A stretch of 64,000 bases of DNA, taken from contig NZ_JALKBA010000006.1 in assembly GCF_023015805.1 (NCBI RefSeq), positions 170,072 through 234,071 on the forward strand. Direction: 5' to 3'. The notes under the pieces are model-generated. The model was given only the letters and a program-made list of their open reading frames with translations, had not been told where the DNA came from and searched no databases. Numbering within the stretch: the stretch's first letter is position 1; each line of letters begins with the position of its first letter. This stretch comes from Cellulophaga sp. F20128 (GTDB lineage: Bacteria > Bacteroidota > Bacteroidia > Flavobacteriales > Flavobacteriaceae). Below, piece after piece: positions 1 to 9,516 of this stretch. Made by a program: the position numbers and the translations under genes.

Positions 1-890
1 TCCAATACTTTAGGGCTTGCCTCTATTTTATTCTCTAACCTCCCTAATTCTTCAAAAATATCATCGACCTCTATATAAACCGACTGTACACGGTCGTTTA
101 AGGCCGAAAATTGACTTCCATATCCTGCCAATTTACTTGAAACTTGTTTCAATTCTACCAACAGATGCAATATGCCAATTTGCTCATCAGACAATAGTTG
201 ATGCCCTTTAGACAGCTGTTCCATAATGTTTTCTACATTATTTAACTGCTCATATTGCTCTTCCAATTCTTCTAGTATACCCTCCTTTAATGGGGCATTT
301 TCTAATTCTTGCAACAAAAAGGTATTGTAGTCGTGCTCTTTTATTCCTTCTTGTTTTGCTTGAATTAATTTTTCCAAGGCTTTGCTTTCTTTTTTTAAAA
401 GCACCCAATCATTGGCATATTCTCGCAATAGATCTCCATTGGCAGCTAATCCGTCTATAACTTTAAATTGATAGGCATTATCCCCCAATTGTGCCGTTTG
501 ATTCTGCGAATGCACATCAATTAAACTGTCACCTAAGGCAGACAATACCGATAAATTTACAGGAGAATCGTTTATAAATGCTCTCGATTTACCACTCGGT
601 AATATCTCGCGCCTAATAATGGTGTTTTCCTCATAGTCTAGGTCATTTTCCTTAAAAAAAGAGATAAGATCATATTTGGCAATTGAAAAGTCGGCCTCAA
701 TGACACACTTTTGTTCTTCATCTCTGAGCGATGACAAATCTGCACGTTTCCCTAACACCAATGCCAATCCACCTAATAAAATAGATTTACCAGCGCCAGT
801 TTCCCCTGTAATAACAGTAAAACCATTGGTAAAAGACACATGTAAATGGTCTATTAAAGCGTAATTTTTTATAGAAAGTGATACTAACAA
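1..890 (-). CDS. recN: DNA repair protein RecN (3' end outside window)
   Basis: SMC-like ATPase of recombinational double-strand-break repair, cytoplasmic. The first ~296 residues are visible: an N-terminal AAA head with the Walker A motif GETGAGKS near residue 29, the family's SIKNYALI opening, and then the start of the long coiled-coil arm. The C-terminal head with Walker B lies beyond base 1. The only start that fits is TTG at 888-890, because an in-frame stop sits at 900-902. It is the last visible gene of the minus-strand block with porD, coaBC, rpoZ and bamD. Identity is very secure; the start is inferred from family alignment. Confidence 0.93.
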   Translation of the reverse strand, partial: MLVSLSIKNYALIDHLHVSFTNGFTVITGETGAGKSILLGGLALVLGKRADLSSLRDEEQKCVIEADFSIAKYDLISFFKENDLDYEENTIIRREILPSGKSRAFINDSPVNLSVLSALGDSLIDVHSQNQTAQLGDNAYQFKVIDGLAANGDLLREYANDWVLLKKESKALEKLIQAKQEGIKEHDYNTFLLQELENAPLKEGILEELEEQYEQLNNVENIMEQLSKGHQLLSDEQIGILHLLVELKQVSSKLAGYGSQFSALNDRVQSVYIEVDDIFEELGRLENKIEASPKVL

Positions 891-945
891 TTTGCGTAAT
901 TAAAGATTACATCAAATATAAATATAATATAAAAGGAAGTGCAGG

Positions 946-1836
946 TTAATATTTTATTTTATTCCAAGTACTGGAATAAAATGGAGCGGCACTATTTAAA
1001 GTTTCTTTTAATTTTACAACATCCATTTTAGGGCCGTCTGAAAAAACATTTACAATTTCTTCGGATTTAGCATCAAAAAAAGTCTGCAACAAAAAGGCAT
1101 TCGGTCTCCGCTTTGCCATAGTCCCTAAAAGTCGGATTGAACCAGAAACCACTTGCTTACCCGAACTATTGTTATCTGCCAACACATCCATACCTTTTCT
1201 ATGGTAATTATACATTGCCACTCTAAACTCTCGATAGGTATTTGATAAAATATTATCTACCAATTCAAAACGAGTCCGCTCACTTGCAGATTTACTCCAT
1301 CCTGCAGAATTATTCCCCTGCGCTTGCGTAACAATAGCTTGTGCTTTTTTAAAATACTCGGTTCCTCCTTCTAAGGCAAACGTATCAGCGTCTAAACCAA
1401 GCATAACATATGCATAATAAGACAATACTCCTACCAGGTTAGAATCGAATGTATTTTCACTAAATACAACCGGCTGAAACTCTATGTAAAAGAAATTAAA
1501 CTGATTGTCCTTGTAATTAAAGATTGGGGTTTCGTAGGAGGTGTTAAAAACAGGCCTAGACGATTGTATTTGAATATCTGCTGTAAATCTATTTGACTCG
1601 TATTCTGAGACCGTGATAAACATCCTTGCATTAACGCGCTCCTGATCTTTGTAGATGCGATTAGACCATTTGGTCTTATTCATGAAATCATTAAGCGAAC
1701 GTTCTAAAGTCTTAAAAACTTGCTGATTTGTCTGACCAACTTGATCTGAGTTTATGGTTACCGTACAGTTCAGTTCTTGAGCATTCGCTGGGGTGAAAAT
1801 AGCCAAACAAAAAAGTGCGAGTACGAGTCTATACAT
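946..1836 (-). CDS. porD: Type IX secretion protein PorD (DUF4835 family)
   Basis: Exported protein of 296 residues with a signal peptide ending ANAQ at about residue 19. It has the DUF4835 pattern: an N-terminal region with paired beta strands, then the YYAYVMLGLD segment near residue 140 and a helical C-terminal half ending in FYSSTWNKIKY. In Bacteroidota this family is named PorD and linked to the type IX secretion system; its biochemical role is not defined. Its start overlaps the end of coaBC by 8 nt, so the two are probably translationally coupled. The family call rests on recognition of the sequence and on the coaBC-porD-recN order. Confidence 0.85.
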   Translation of the reverse strand: MYRLVLALFCLAIFTPANAQELNCTVTINSDQVGQTNQQVFKTLERSLNDFMNKTKWSNRIYKDQERVNARMFITVSEYESNRFTADIQIQSSRPVFNTSYETPIFNYKDNQFNFFYIEFQPVVFSENTFDSNLVGVLSYYAYVMLGLDADTFALEGGTEYFKKAQAIVTQAQGNNSAGWSKSASERTRFELVDNILSNTYREFRVAMYNYHRKGMDVLADNNSSGKQVVSGSIRLLGTMAKRRPNAFLLQTFFDAKSEEIVNVFSDGPKMDVVKLKETLNSAAPFYSSTWNKIKY

Positions 1837-3034
1837 TGATTTTTAAGATAATTTCGTTTATGATATCTAAAGCAACATCTGCCTTGGTCTTTAGTTCAAA
1901 CGTTTTTATATCCAAATTCTTATCTATGATGGTAATTTTATTGGTCGATTTACCAAAACCAGCTCCTGTATCATTCAAAGAATTTAATACAATAAGGTCT
2001 AAATTCTTCTTTTTCAACTTTTTAGAAGCGTTTTCAACCTCATTTTCCGTTTCTAAGGCAAAACCCACTAAAAACTGATGCTTTTTTTCTTGTCCTAAGG
2101 AGTACAAAATATCTTTGGTTTTCACCAATTCTATCTGAAATTCTGCATCATTTTTCTTTATTTTCTGAACTGCTACTGTTTTGGGTTTATAATCTGCAAC
2201 AGCGGCTGCACCTATAGCTATATCCACAGCCCCATAATAGTGATGAACAGCGGTATACATCTCTTCGGCTGAAGTAACTTTTACAAGCTTTATATGGTCA
2301 TGTTCCAGATGCAGATGTGTAGGTCCAGAAATCAAAATTACAGTTGCTCCAGAATTAGCAGCTGCTTTGGCTAACTCAAAGCCCATTTTCCCCGAAGAGT
2401 GATTCCCAATAAACCGAACAGGATCAATGGCCTCGTAGGTGGGTCCGGCTGTAATTAGCACTTTTTTACCCTCCAGCGGCAAGCCATTGTGTAAAAACTG
2501 TTTTATAAAAGCAACAATATCTTCTGGCTCAGCCATTCTACCTTCACCATGTAATCCACTTGCTAATTCTCCACTACCTACAGGTATCATTAAATTACCA
2601 AAGGACAATAATTTATCAAAGGAGGTTTGTGTTGATGGATGCTTGTACATATCCAAATCCATTGCTGGCGCAAAAAATACAGGACATTTCGCAGAAAGGT
2701 AGGTAGCCATTAATAAGTTGTCACAGCTTCCATACGCCATTTTAGACAAGGTATTGGCTGTAGCCGGTGCAATAATCATAAGATCTGCCCACAACCCCAT
2801 TTCAACGTGGTTGTTCCAAGAAGTGCCTGCCTCATCATTAGCCACAAAGGATGAAACCACCGGGTTTTTAGACAAGGTAGCTAAAGTAAGAGGGGAAACA
2901 AAAGAGCTGGCGCTATCTGTTAAAATCACTTTAACATTAGCGCCAGCTTTTATGAGTAAACGAACAAGAAATGTTGTTTTATATGCGGCTATTCCCCCAG
3001 TAATTCCTAAAAGAATATTTTTACCACTTAGCAT
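1829..3034 (-). CDS. coaBC: Bifunctional phosphopantothenoylcysteine decarboxylase / phosphopantothenate-cysteine ligase
   Basis: Makes 4'-phosphopantetheine for coenzyme A: CoaB joins cysteine to phosphopantothenate with CTP and CoaC decarboxylates the product using FMN. The CoaC half (residues 1 to ~180) starts with KNILLGITGGIAAYK, has the active-site His in NNHVEMG and the PAMDLDMY motif. The CoaB half starts at KVLITAGPTYEAIDPVRF near residue 190 and has the NHSSGKMG nucleotide loop. Its 401 residues are normal for the fusion. It lies 2 nt after rpoZ and overlaps porD by 8 nt, so it is a middle gene of the operon. Confidence 0.97.
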   Translation of the reverse strand: MLSGKNILLGITGGIAAYKTTFLVRLLIKAGANVKVILTDSASSFVSPLTLATLSKNPVVSSFVANDEAGTSWNNHVEMGLWADLMIIAPATANTLSKMAYGSCDNLLMATYLSAKCPVFFAPAMDLDMYKHPSTQTSFDKLLSFGNLMIPVGSGELASGLHGEGRMAEPEDIVAFIKQFLHNGLPLEGKKVLITAGPTYEAIDPVRFIGNHSSGKMGFELAKAAANSGATVILISGPTHLHLEHDHIKLVKVTSAEEMYTAVHHYYGAVDIAIGAAAVADYKPKTVAVQKIKKNDAEFQIELVKTKDILYSLGQEKKHQFLVGFALETENEVENASKKLKKKNLDLIVLNSLNDTGAGFGKSTNKITIIDKNLDIKTFELKTKADVALDIINEIILKINV

Positions 3035-3036
3035 TT

Positions 3037-3369
3037 CTATAAGTCTTTCGCTGTATTCCTATGGTATATTCTATCTTCTAACCACTCTGTTACTGCCAAA
3101 GCATGTGGCTTAGGAAGTTTTTCGTAAAACTTAGAAACCTCTATTTGCTCTTTGTTTTCAAAAACCTCATCCAAACTATCATTGTACGTTGCAAATTCTT
3201 CTAATTTTTCTAAAAGCTCTTTTTTAATATCAGCATTAATCTGAATTGCTCTTTTAGAAACTATTGAAATTGCTTCATATATGTTACCTGTAGCTGCATC
3301 AAACTCATTTTTATTAATGGTTGTTGTAGATACATCTGCCTTTGAATTTTTCAAATCGTTCATATTCAT
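3037..3369 (-). CDS. rpoZ: DNA-directed RNA polymerase omega subunit (Bacteroidota type)
   Basis: Small RNA polymerase subunit that helps assembly by binding beta'. The core of the fold is visible in NIYEAISIVSKRAIQIN (about residues 29-45), the equivalent of the omega helix that holds beta'. The 110-residue protein has the C-terminal tail usual in Bacteroidota and ends EWLEDRIYHRNT. It sits between bamD (13 nt upstream) and coaBC (2 nt downstream), an order also seen in other flavobacteria. Two in-frame ATGs lie 6 nt apart at the start; either could be used. Confidence 0.9.
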   Translation of the reverse strand: MNMNDLKNSKADVSTTTINKNEFDAATGNIYEAISIVSKRAIQINADIKKELLEKLEEFATYNDSLDEVFENKEQIEVSKFYEKLPKPHALAVTEWLEDRIYHRNTAKDL

Positions 3370-3382
3370 AGCTTAAATATAT

Positions 3383-4195
3383 TTATTTTGTGTAATTTTC
3401 TAATTCTTTATCAATCTTTTCCACAAGGTTATCGGCCTTTTTAGCGTACTTGGTATCAGGAAAATATTTTAGTAATGTATTGTAAGCGGTTTTTGCATCC
3501 TTTAAACGCCCTTCTTTTTTTCGAGGGGTACTGTTTAATGCCAAGTTAGATGCTGCAGCTGTCTTGTAATACAAAGCATCTTCTCTATATACCGATCCTG
3601 GATTATCTATAACAAAGTTATCTAAAGCCTTTATGGCTGAAATAGAATGTTCTAAGGTATAAAATTCTCCTAGTTTGGTAAACTGCTTCCCTATCTCTAA
3701 CGCTTTCTTTTCCTTTTTTGTTGTTAGCTCCTGAGCAATTTCATTGGCAGCAGCTAAATATTCAGAATCTGGGTAGGTATTAATAAAGTTTTGCAACTTT
3801 AATAGGGCTTTGTCCGTATCTGTTTGGTCTAAGGAATACACGGGAGACAAGTGATAATAGCTCTTAGCACTCATAAATGAAGCTTCTTGTGCTTTTTCAC
3901 TTCGAGGATATGCTTTTAAAAATCGCTCAAATTGGTAACCAGCATCGTTGTACTGTCCTATTTCATAGTAGGTATTCGCAAAAAAGAACATAACACGTTC
4001 TCCTTGTGGCTTTCCAACATATTTTGGCGCTATTTGCTCAAACAAACGATTAGCTCTTTTAAAATCGCCATCATTATAAAACTTTTCAGCGAGCTCATAC
4101 TTGACCTTTACTTCTTCATTTTTTAGAGCTTGTTGGTACTCATTACATGAAACCAACACTACTACTAACGTCAAAAGGGGTATTAATTTCTTCAT
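3383..4195 (-). CDS. bamD: Outer membrane assembly lipoprotein BamD
   Basis: TPR lipoprotein of the BAM complex, anchored in the inner leaflet of the outer membrane, where it works with BamA to insert beta-barrel proteins. The start at 4195 gives a clean type II signal peptide with lipobox LVSC at residues 14-17. Tetratricopeptide-like helices follow, with the motifs FYNDGDFKRANRLFEQI and NTYYEIGQYNDAGYQFERF. An ATG four codons upstream (4207) is possible, but a TAnnTTTG-like -7 element (read on the minus strand, 4212-4219) would place the transcript start right at it, which favours the inner ATG. It heads the block with rpoZ and coaBC. Confidence 0.92.
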   Translation of the reverse strand: MKKLIPLLTLVVVLVSCNEYQQALKNEEVKVKYELAEKFYNDGDFKRANRLFEQIAPKYVGKPQGERVMFFFANTYYEIGQYNDAGYQFERFLKAYPRSEKAQEASFMSAKSYYHLSPVYSLDQTDTDKALLKLQNFINTYPDSEYLAAANEIAQELTTKKEKKALEIGKQFTKLGEFYTLEHSISAIKALDNFVIDNPGSVYREDALYYKTAAASNLALNSTPRKKEGRLKDAKTAYNTLLKYFPDTKYAKKADNLVEKIDKELENYTK

Positions 4196-4211
4196 TCTTA
4201 AAAACATTTTG

Positions 4212-4219
4212 CAAAATTA
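4212..4219 (-). promoter_or_regulatory. Likely -7 element for the bamD operon
   Basis: On the minus strand TAatTTTG (4219 to 4212), a full match to TAnnTTTG. It lies 16 nt upstream of the ATG at 4195 and would give a leader of about 13 nt. No -33 TTG is seen. Confidence 0.4.
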
Positions 4220-4337
4220 GTGATTCTATACGGATATAAAAAACATTTTTATAGTGCTAAAATAGTAATGTGAAAATAGTTGAACGAAGTTTTTGGCTAA
4301 GTTTTAACTTAAAATCCATTTAAACGGGCAAATAAAT

Positions 4338-5228
4338 CTAAACTAGCTCTTTTTTAAAGTTGTTCATATATGCATTTAGTTTCGACTTTAAATCGTCAGA
4401 AGCCTCAATTAAAGGGAGCCTCACCTTAGCTGATGCAAGATTCAGATTTTCAAAGATTGCTTTTATCCCCGCTGGATTTCCCTCTCTGAAAATCAAGTCA
4501 ATTCCCTCATGCATTGCTTGGTACAATTGCTGTGCTGCCGCTGCTCTATCTTCTAGACCCACCGCTATCATTTTAGAAAACTCTGCTGGTATACCCTGTC
4601 CAATTACAGATATAACTCCCGATCCTCCCGCTAAAACCGTAGCAAGTGCGGTAGCATCATCCCCAGAGATAACCATAAAATCTGTGGGTTTCTCTTTTAA
4701 AATGGATAGAATTTGAACCATATCACCACTAGCTTCCTTTATTGCAATTATATTGCTACAGTCTTTGGCCAATCTAAGTGTTGTATCGGCGGTCATATTA
4801 CTACCAGTCCTGCCAGGGACATTATAAACGATAACAGGTTTAGGTGAAGCTGCAGAAATGGCTTTAAAATGCTGATAAATGCCTTCTTGAGTTGGTCTAT
4901 TGTAGTATGGTGACACCGATAGTATTGCAACAAAATCGCTTAAATCCCTCTCTTTTAATTCGGCTACAACCGCCATAGTATTGTTGCCACCCACTCCCAG
5001 AACCAAAGGTAATCTCCCTGCATTCACAGATACAACAGTGTCGATCACCAATTGCTTTTCATTTGAGGTTAACGTAGCTGGTTCTCCTGTAGTTCCAAGT
5101 ACCACTAAATAATTTACTCCATTAGAAATAGTATACTCAACAATATTCCTTAAGGCTGTAACATCTACAGATAAATCTTCTTTAAAAGGCGTAATAAGTG
5201 CAACGCCAGTACCAACCAATTCCTTCAC
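4338..5228 (-). CDS. dapA: 4-hydroxy-tetrahydrodipicolinate synthase
   Basis: Condenses pyruvate with aspartate semialdehyde, the first committed step to diaminopimelate and lysine; a cytoplasmic class I aldolase-type TIM barrel. Visible motifs are [10 protein letters not shown] at the N-terminus, the GTTGE substrate loop, the YYNRPTQEG segment with the catalytic Tyr, and the Schiff-base Lys in [10 protein letters not shown]. The start chosen is GTG at 5228, giving the family's usual (M)KELVGTG beginning. Another GTG eight codons upstream (5252) would add an atypical hydrophobic stub. DUF6913 is upstream and bamD downstream. Confidence 0.95.
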   Translation of the reverse strand: MKELVGTGVALITPFKEDLSVDVTALRNIVEYTISNGVNYLVVLGTTGEPATLTSNEKQLVIDTVVSVNAGRLPLVLGVGGNNTMAVVAELKERDLSDFVAILSVSPYYNRPTQEGIYQHFKAISAASPKPVIVYNVPGRTGSNMTADTTLRLAKDCSNIIAIKEASGDMVQILSILKEKPTDFMVISGDDATALATVLAGGSGVISVIGQGIPAEFSKMIAVGLEDRAAAAQQLYQAMHEGIDLIFREGNPAGIKAIFENLNLASAKVRLPLIEASDDLKSKLNAYMNNFKKELV

Positions 5229-5278
5229 TTGTTTAATCTTTAATATTATCACTAAAGAACCTAGTTATACCCTAGACC

Positions 5279-5815
5279 CTATTTAATCTCCCCTAAAACT
5301 GAAAGATACTTTCTCAGTTCATTTTTAAAAATGTTAAAATCCGTTATTGGTGTATTCAAGATTAAATCATTTAAATTTTTGTCAATCTCCCCAAAGCCTA
5401 CTTTAATTCTAGCCTTAGATTGCAACGTCATTAATTGCAATACCAAATTATCATCCGTATAATAACTTATGAGTATATCATACTCTTTACTTAAAAACTC
5501 TAATGCGTAACTATTCACAATCTTACCGCCCCAACCCAAATCATTCTCCGAAAAAACTGGTGTAGCATAGGGTGAATTCTTGTCTTGTTCCTTTTTATAG
5601 CCAATAATTTTTAACCCGTTTGGCTGTAAAGAAAACTCCGTAATAAACTGATTAAACATCGCGGCGTCTTTTACCCTGTCTAAATCTACAATACAGCCTA
5701 TTTTACGCACCCCCTTATTAACCCTTGAACAAGCTACTTTATTCTTCTTGCTCTGATTGAGGTATTTTAATCCTGCTTTACGCTTAAATTTATCTTTAAT
5801 GCCTTTTAAAAACAT
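5279..5815 (-). CDS. DUF6913 family protein, function unknown
   Basis: Soluble, basic at the N-terminus (several KxK clusters in the first 35 residues), 178 residues, no signal peptide or membrane segment. It matches the DUF6913 family of flavobacteria, which as I recall is found between ligA and dapA. Conserved-looking parts are IGCIVDLDRV near residue 39, the FSENDLGWGGKI loop near residue 88, and AFLS/ILISYY strands that resemble an alpha/beta fold. It is 50 nt upstream of dapA on the same strand. No catalytic role can be read from the sequence. Confidence 0.75.
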   Translation of the reverse strand: MFLKGIKDKFKRKAGLKYLNQSKKNKVACSRVNKGVRKIGCIVDLDRVKDAAMFNQFITEFSLQPNGLKIIGYKKEQDKNSPYATPVFSENDLGWGGKIVNSYALEFLSKEYDILISYYTDDNLVLQLMTLQSKARIKVGFGEIDKNLNDLILNTPITDFNIFKNELRKYLSVLGEIK

Positions 5816-5936
5816 GTACTTTTACATTTACACAAATGTAATTATTATCTACCACAATTTAACGCAAAGATAGGCAGCAAGATACTATTAAATATACAAC
5901 ATTTTGTTATAAATATAACAAAACACTCATAAGCCA

Positions 5937-6773
5937 ATGGACACAACCGCTATAACAACTAGGAAAATAATAAAAGTTAATAAGGCAAAAAAAAGGTTAG
6001 TAAGCGATTTTTTAGCAATTGAAGAACCTTTAGAAATAAGCATAAGTATCCCTACTGCCACCCCGGCTGTCCTCAACAAAAATATATCCATTACTATGCG
6101 TACCCCAAATAATGACGCCAATTTAGCCCTTGGTTTTTTGTTTACAGAAGGAATAATCTCAGTCCATACCGCGGTAACCCAAATTATACCATCAGAAAAC
6201 AAAATTAACCTCTTTCTTAAAAATGATTCCCAAATTGACCTCAGCACTTTAGATCGGAATTTTTACACAAGCAGTAGCTGTGGGGTTTGCGGAAAAGCGA
6301 GTATTGATTCCATAAAAACAGTGTGTACCATTGATACCAAAAAGGAGCGTTTTAAAGTAGATAGCACATGCATACAAGATTTACCTGCTAAATTAAGAGT
6401 GGCACAAGAGGTTTTTGAATCTACCGGAGGTTTACATGCGGCTGCCTTGTTCTCATTAGAAGGAGACTTACTCTTCTTAAGGGAAGACGTTGGTAGACAC
6501 AATGCATTAGACAAGTTAATTGGCCATGCACTTACAGAAAACTTAATGCCTTTATCCAAACATCTGCTACTTTTAAGTGGTAGGGCAAGTTTTGAGCTCA
6601 TACAAAAAGCCGCTATGGCAGGCATTCAATTTATAATGGCAGTTGGTGCGCCATCTAGCCTTGCCGTAGAATTAGCAACTGAATTTGACATAACGCTCAT
6701 CGGTTTTTTAACAAAAGACAAATTCAATATTTATTGTGGAGAAAAGAGGGTAGAAAACCTTATTTTTGAGTAA
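5937..6773 (+). CDS. fdhD: Formate dehydrogenase accessory sulfurtransferase FdhD
   Basis: Carries sulfur from a cysteine desulfurase to the bis-MGD molybdenum cofactor of formate-dehydrogenase-like enzymes, which makes them active. The essential CxxC is present as SSSCGVCGK (Cys115 and Cys118). The later motifs GGLHAAALF, REDVGRHNALDKLIG and LSGRASFELIQKA are typical of the family, and 278 residues is a normal length. It leads a plus-strand cluster with a DUF7009 gene and the YdeP-type molybdoenzyme, its likely client. The cysteine desulfurase at 45235-46383 is a possible sulfur source, but this is inference. Confidence 0.95.
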   Translation: MDTTAITTRKIIKVNKAKKRLVSDFLAIEEPLEISISIPTATPAVLNKNISITMRTPNNDANLALGFLFTEGIISVHTAVTQIIPSENKINLFLKNDSQIDLSTLDRNFYTSSSCGVCGKASIDSIKTVCTIDTKKERFKVDSTCIQDLPAKLRVAQEVFESTGGLHAAALFSLEGDLLFLREDVGRHNALDKLIGHALTENLMPLSKHLLLLSGRASFELIQKAAMAGIQFIMAVGAPSSLAVELATEFDITLIGFLTKDKFNIYCGEKRVENLIFE

Positions 6774-6802
6774 ATTGAGGTATTAATCACAACCGAAGGC
6801 CA

Positions 6803-7177
6803 TTGAAAATAAGAATAAAAGGCAACACTATTAGATATAGACTAACTCGTTCTGAGGTTACTGCCTTATGTAGTAAGGGTAGCGTAATAGAAACTACAAA
6901 TTTTAACACCAGCACCTTTACCTACCTCATAAAAAAATCGGAACTAAGCCGTATTACGGCTCATTTTGTTGAGAACACAATTACCGTACAGGTTCCTGAA
7001 GCCATGCTTGCCAACTGGGACACAAATACTGTCATAGGCTTAGAAAACACCCTTATTTTAGATGACAAGACTACCCTAGCCATCTTAATTGAAAAAGATT
7101 TTACCTGCTTGGATGAACGCGGGGAAGATGAATCTGACAATTACCCCAACCCTTTAGCAAAAAAAAAGAATGGCTAA
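6803..7177 (+). CDS. DUF7009 family protein, function unknown
   Basis: Small soluble protein of 124 residues that opens with (M)KIRIKGNTIRYRLTRSEV and is predicted mostly beta with an acidic C-terminus (CLDERGEDESDNYPNP). I recognise the DUF7009 family but know no function. The start codon is TTG at 6803. It begins 30 nt after fdhD and its last codons overlap the start of the molybdoenzyme gene by 8 nt, so its product is probably made together with that enzyme. A role as a chaperone, subunit or cofactor-insertion helper for the enzyme is a guess from position only. Confidence 0.75.
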   Translation: MKIRIKGNTIRYRLTRSEVTALCSKGSVIETTNFNTSTFTYLIKKSELSRITAHFVENTITVQVPEAMLANWDTNTVIGLENTLILDDKTTLAILIEKDFTCLDERGEDESDNYPNPLAKKKNG

Positions 7178-9479
7178 AACTAAAAAAACCATCCTTCCAA
7201 ATCCTGAAACACCAGAGAAATTCACAGGACTAAACACTAGCGAACCAAAAAAAGTAGCGGCTGGCATCCCTGCTGTTATCTCTTCTGCCAAGCACGTTTT
7301 TAGCGAAATGGGAATTGCTCGCGGACTAAAAGCTTTAGCAAACCTCAATCAAAAAGACGGTATCGATTGCCCTGGCTGCGCTTGGCCAGATCCAGATGAT
7401 GAACGCAGTGCAATTGCAGAATACTGTGAAAATGGCGCGAAGGCAATTGCTGAAGAAGCCACAACAAAAAAATTAACGCCCGATTTTTTTACCAAAAATA
7501 GCATTGTAGAACTTTCTAATTTATCCGATTATGAAATTGGCAAGAAAGGAAGAATTGCCCAACCCATGTACGTACCAAAAGGAGGCACACATTATAAAGA
7601 GATTTCTTGGGAAGACGCCTTTAAATTAACGGCCAAGCATTTAAATGCATTAGACTCTCCCAACGAAGCAATTTTCTACACCTCTGGAAGAACCAGCAAT
7701 GAAGCTGCATTTTTATACCAATTGTTTGTAAGGGAATACGGAACCAACAATTTGCCAGATTGCAGCAATATGTGTCACGAAAGTAGCGGTGTGGCCCTAA
7801 CAGAAACCCTTGGTATTGGTAAAGGAACTGTAACCCTGGCTGGTTTTTACAAAACGGAGGTCATTCTTATTTTGGGTCAGAACCCAGGAACAAACCACCC
7901 AAGAATGCTATCTGCCTTGCAAAAAGCCAAGGAAAATGGTGCCACAATAATTGCTATTAATCCAATTATTGAAACGGGCTTGTTAAATTTTAGAAATCCA
8001 CAAAAACTAAAAGGTGCCCTCGGGATCTCTGCCAAGCTAACAGACCTTTATCTTCAAGTTAAGTTAAATGGTGATATGGCCTTACTACAGGCCTTAACCA
8101 AATTACTACTAGAAAAAGAAGATGCGATAGCACATTCTGTTTTTGATTGGGATTTTATCAATCTAAAAACTAATGGTGTTGAAGAATACCTAAGTCATAT
8201 CCGAAGTTTAGACCTAAACACTTTAATTGAGGCTTGTGGCATATCCCTAGCACAATTAAAAGTCGTGGTTGCCTTACTATCGGAAAAGAAAAAAATAATT
8301 GCCTGCTGGGCAATGGGACTAACCCAACACAAAAACTCAGTGAATACGATTAAAGAAATCGTAAACCTCTTACTTTTAAAAGGCAGTATTGGCAAAGAAG
8401 GTGCAGGCACATGCCCTGTTCGCGGGCATAGCAATGTACAAGGCGATCGTACTATGGGTATTTACGAAAAACCTCCCAAAGATTTACTTCATAAAATAGA
8501 AGCAGTTTTTGGGTTTCTCCCACCTCAAGAAAACGGTTTTGACACGGTGCAAAGTATAGAAGCAATGCACAGCAATAAGGCAAAAGTATTCTTTGGGATG
8601 GGGGGTAATTTTTTATCGGCCACGCCAGACACGCTTTTTACTGCAAAGGCTTTACAAAACTGCAACTTAACAGTGCAAGTATCTACCAAGCTCAACAGAA
8701 GTCACCTAATTCACGGTAAAGAAGCCCTAATTTTACCCTGTTTGGGTAGAACGGATAAAGATAGGAGTGGCGGCGAACTTCAATTTGTTACCGTAGAAAA
8801 CTCTATGGGTGTAGTTCATAGCTCTAAGGGTAGCCTAAACCCTATTTCTGATAAATTATTAAGCGAACCACAATTAGTCTGCCGCTTGGCAAAAGAAACC
8901 CTCCCCAACTCAAAAGTTTCTTGGTCCCTATTTGAAAACAATTACGATGCCATTAGAGACCATATTGAAGCATGTATTCCAGGTTTTAACGATTTCAATA
9001 AAAGAGTTCGGGAACCAGGAGGATTTTATTTGCCAAATGGCCCACGAAACAACGATTACAACACTGCAACTGGCAAAGCGAACTTTACCGTTTCTAGCGT
9101 AACCTCTATTCCCTTACAGGCTGATGAATTTTTAATGATGACAGTGCGTAGTCACGATCAATTTAACACCACCATTTACGGTTTAAATGATAGGTACCGA
9201 GGGGTTTACAACGAAAGACGTGTTGTTTTTATAAACCCCAGGGATATCGCAAAGTTAAACCTAGCGGAAGGTGCTGTTGTAGACTTATACAATGTTGCCG
9301 ATGACACCATAAGGATTGCTAAAAAATTCATCCTAGTAGCTTATAACATTCCGCAACAATGTATAGCCACCTATTTTCCTGAAACCAATGTTTTGGTCCC
9401 TATTAAAAGTACGGCCGATCACAGCAACACTCCTACTTCAAAATCGGTTGTGGTAACTATTAAAAAACATAACAGCTAA
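7170..9479 (+). CDS. FdhF/YdeP-type molybdopterin oxidoreductase
   Basis: Large cytoplasmic molybdoenzyme (769 residues) of the DMSO-reductase superfamily, FdhF/YdeP branch; the physiological substrate is unknown. No twin-arginine signal is present. The family motif DCPGCAWPDP (Cys67, Cys70) is followed by Cys86, in place of the full four-cysteine cluster motif of true formate dehydrogenases. Cys202 in NMCHESSG stands where selenocysteine sits in E. coli FdhH. Molybdopterin-binding parts include LILGQNPGTNHPRM, CPVRGHSNVQGDRTMGI and the C-terminal dinucleotide-binding domain (TVRSHDQFNTTIYG). Linked upstream to fdhD and overlapping the DUF7009 gene. Confidence 0.9.
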   Translation: MAKTKKTILPNPETPEKFTGLNTSEPKKVAAGIPAVISSAKHVFSEMGIARGLKALANLNQKDGIDCPGCAWPDPDDERSAIAEYCENGAKAIAEEATTKKLTPDFFTKNSIVELSNLSDYEIGKKGRIAQPMYVPKGGTHYKEISWEDAFKLTAKHLNALDSPNEAIFYTSGRTSNEAAFLYQLFVREYGTNNLPDCSNMCHESSGVALTETLGIGKGTVTLAGFYKTEVILILGQNPGTNHPRMLSALQKAKENGATIIAINPIIETGLLNFRNPQKLKGALGISAKLTDLYLQVKLNGDMALLQALTKLLLEKEDAIAHSVFDWDFINLKTNGVEEYLSHIRSLDLNTLIEACGISLAQLKVVVALLSEKKKIIACWAMGLTQHKNSVNTIKEIVNLLLLKGSIGKEGAGTCPVRGHSNVQGDRTMGIYEKPPKDLLHKIEAVFGFLPPQENGFDTVQSIEAMHSNKAKVFFGMGGNFLSATPDTLFTAKALQNCNLTVQVSTKLNRSHLIHGKEALILPCLGRTDKDRSGGELQFVTVENSMGVVHSSKGSLNPISDKLLSEPQLVCRLAKETLPNSKVSWSLFENNYDAIRDHIEACIPGFNDFNKRVREPGGFYLPNGPRNNDYNTATGKANFTVSSVTSIPLQADEFLMMTVRSHDQFNTTIYGLNDRYRGVYNERRVVFINPRDIAKLNLAEGAVVDLYNVADDTIRIAKKFILVAYNIPQQCIATYFPETNVLVPIKSTADHSNTPTSKSVVVTIKKHNS

Positions 9480-9516
9480 TTTAATAGAAATAAAACTTGA
9501 TTATAAAAAAAAGACC

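Noticed and set aside
17..211. Plus-strand frame at the left edge (64 residues)
   Set aside because: It lies antisense to recN, which has strong family motifs; the plus-strand frame has none.
7170..9479. True formate dehydrogenase of the respiratory type
   Set aside because: No Tat signal, no iron-sulfur or cytochrome subunit genes nearby, and the N-terminal Cys pattern is of YdeP type, so only the broader name is safe.
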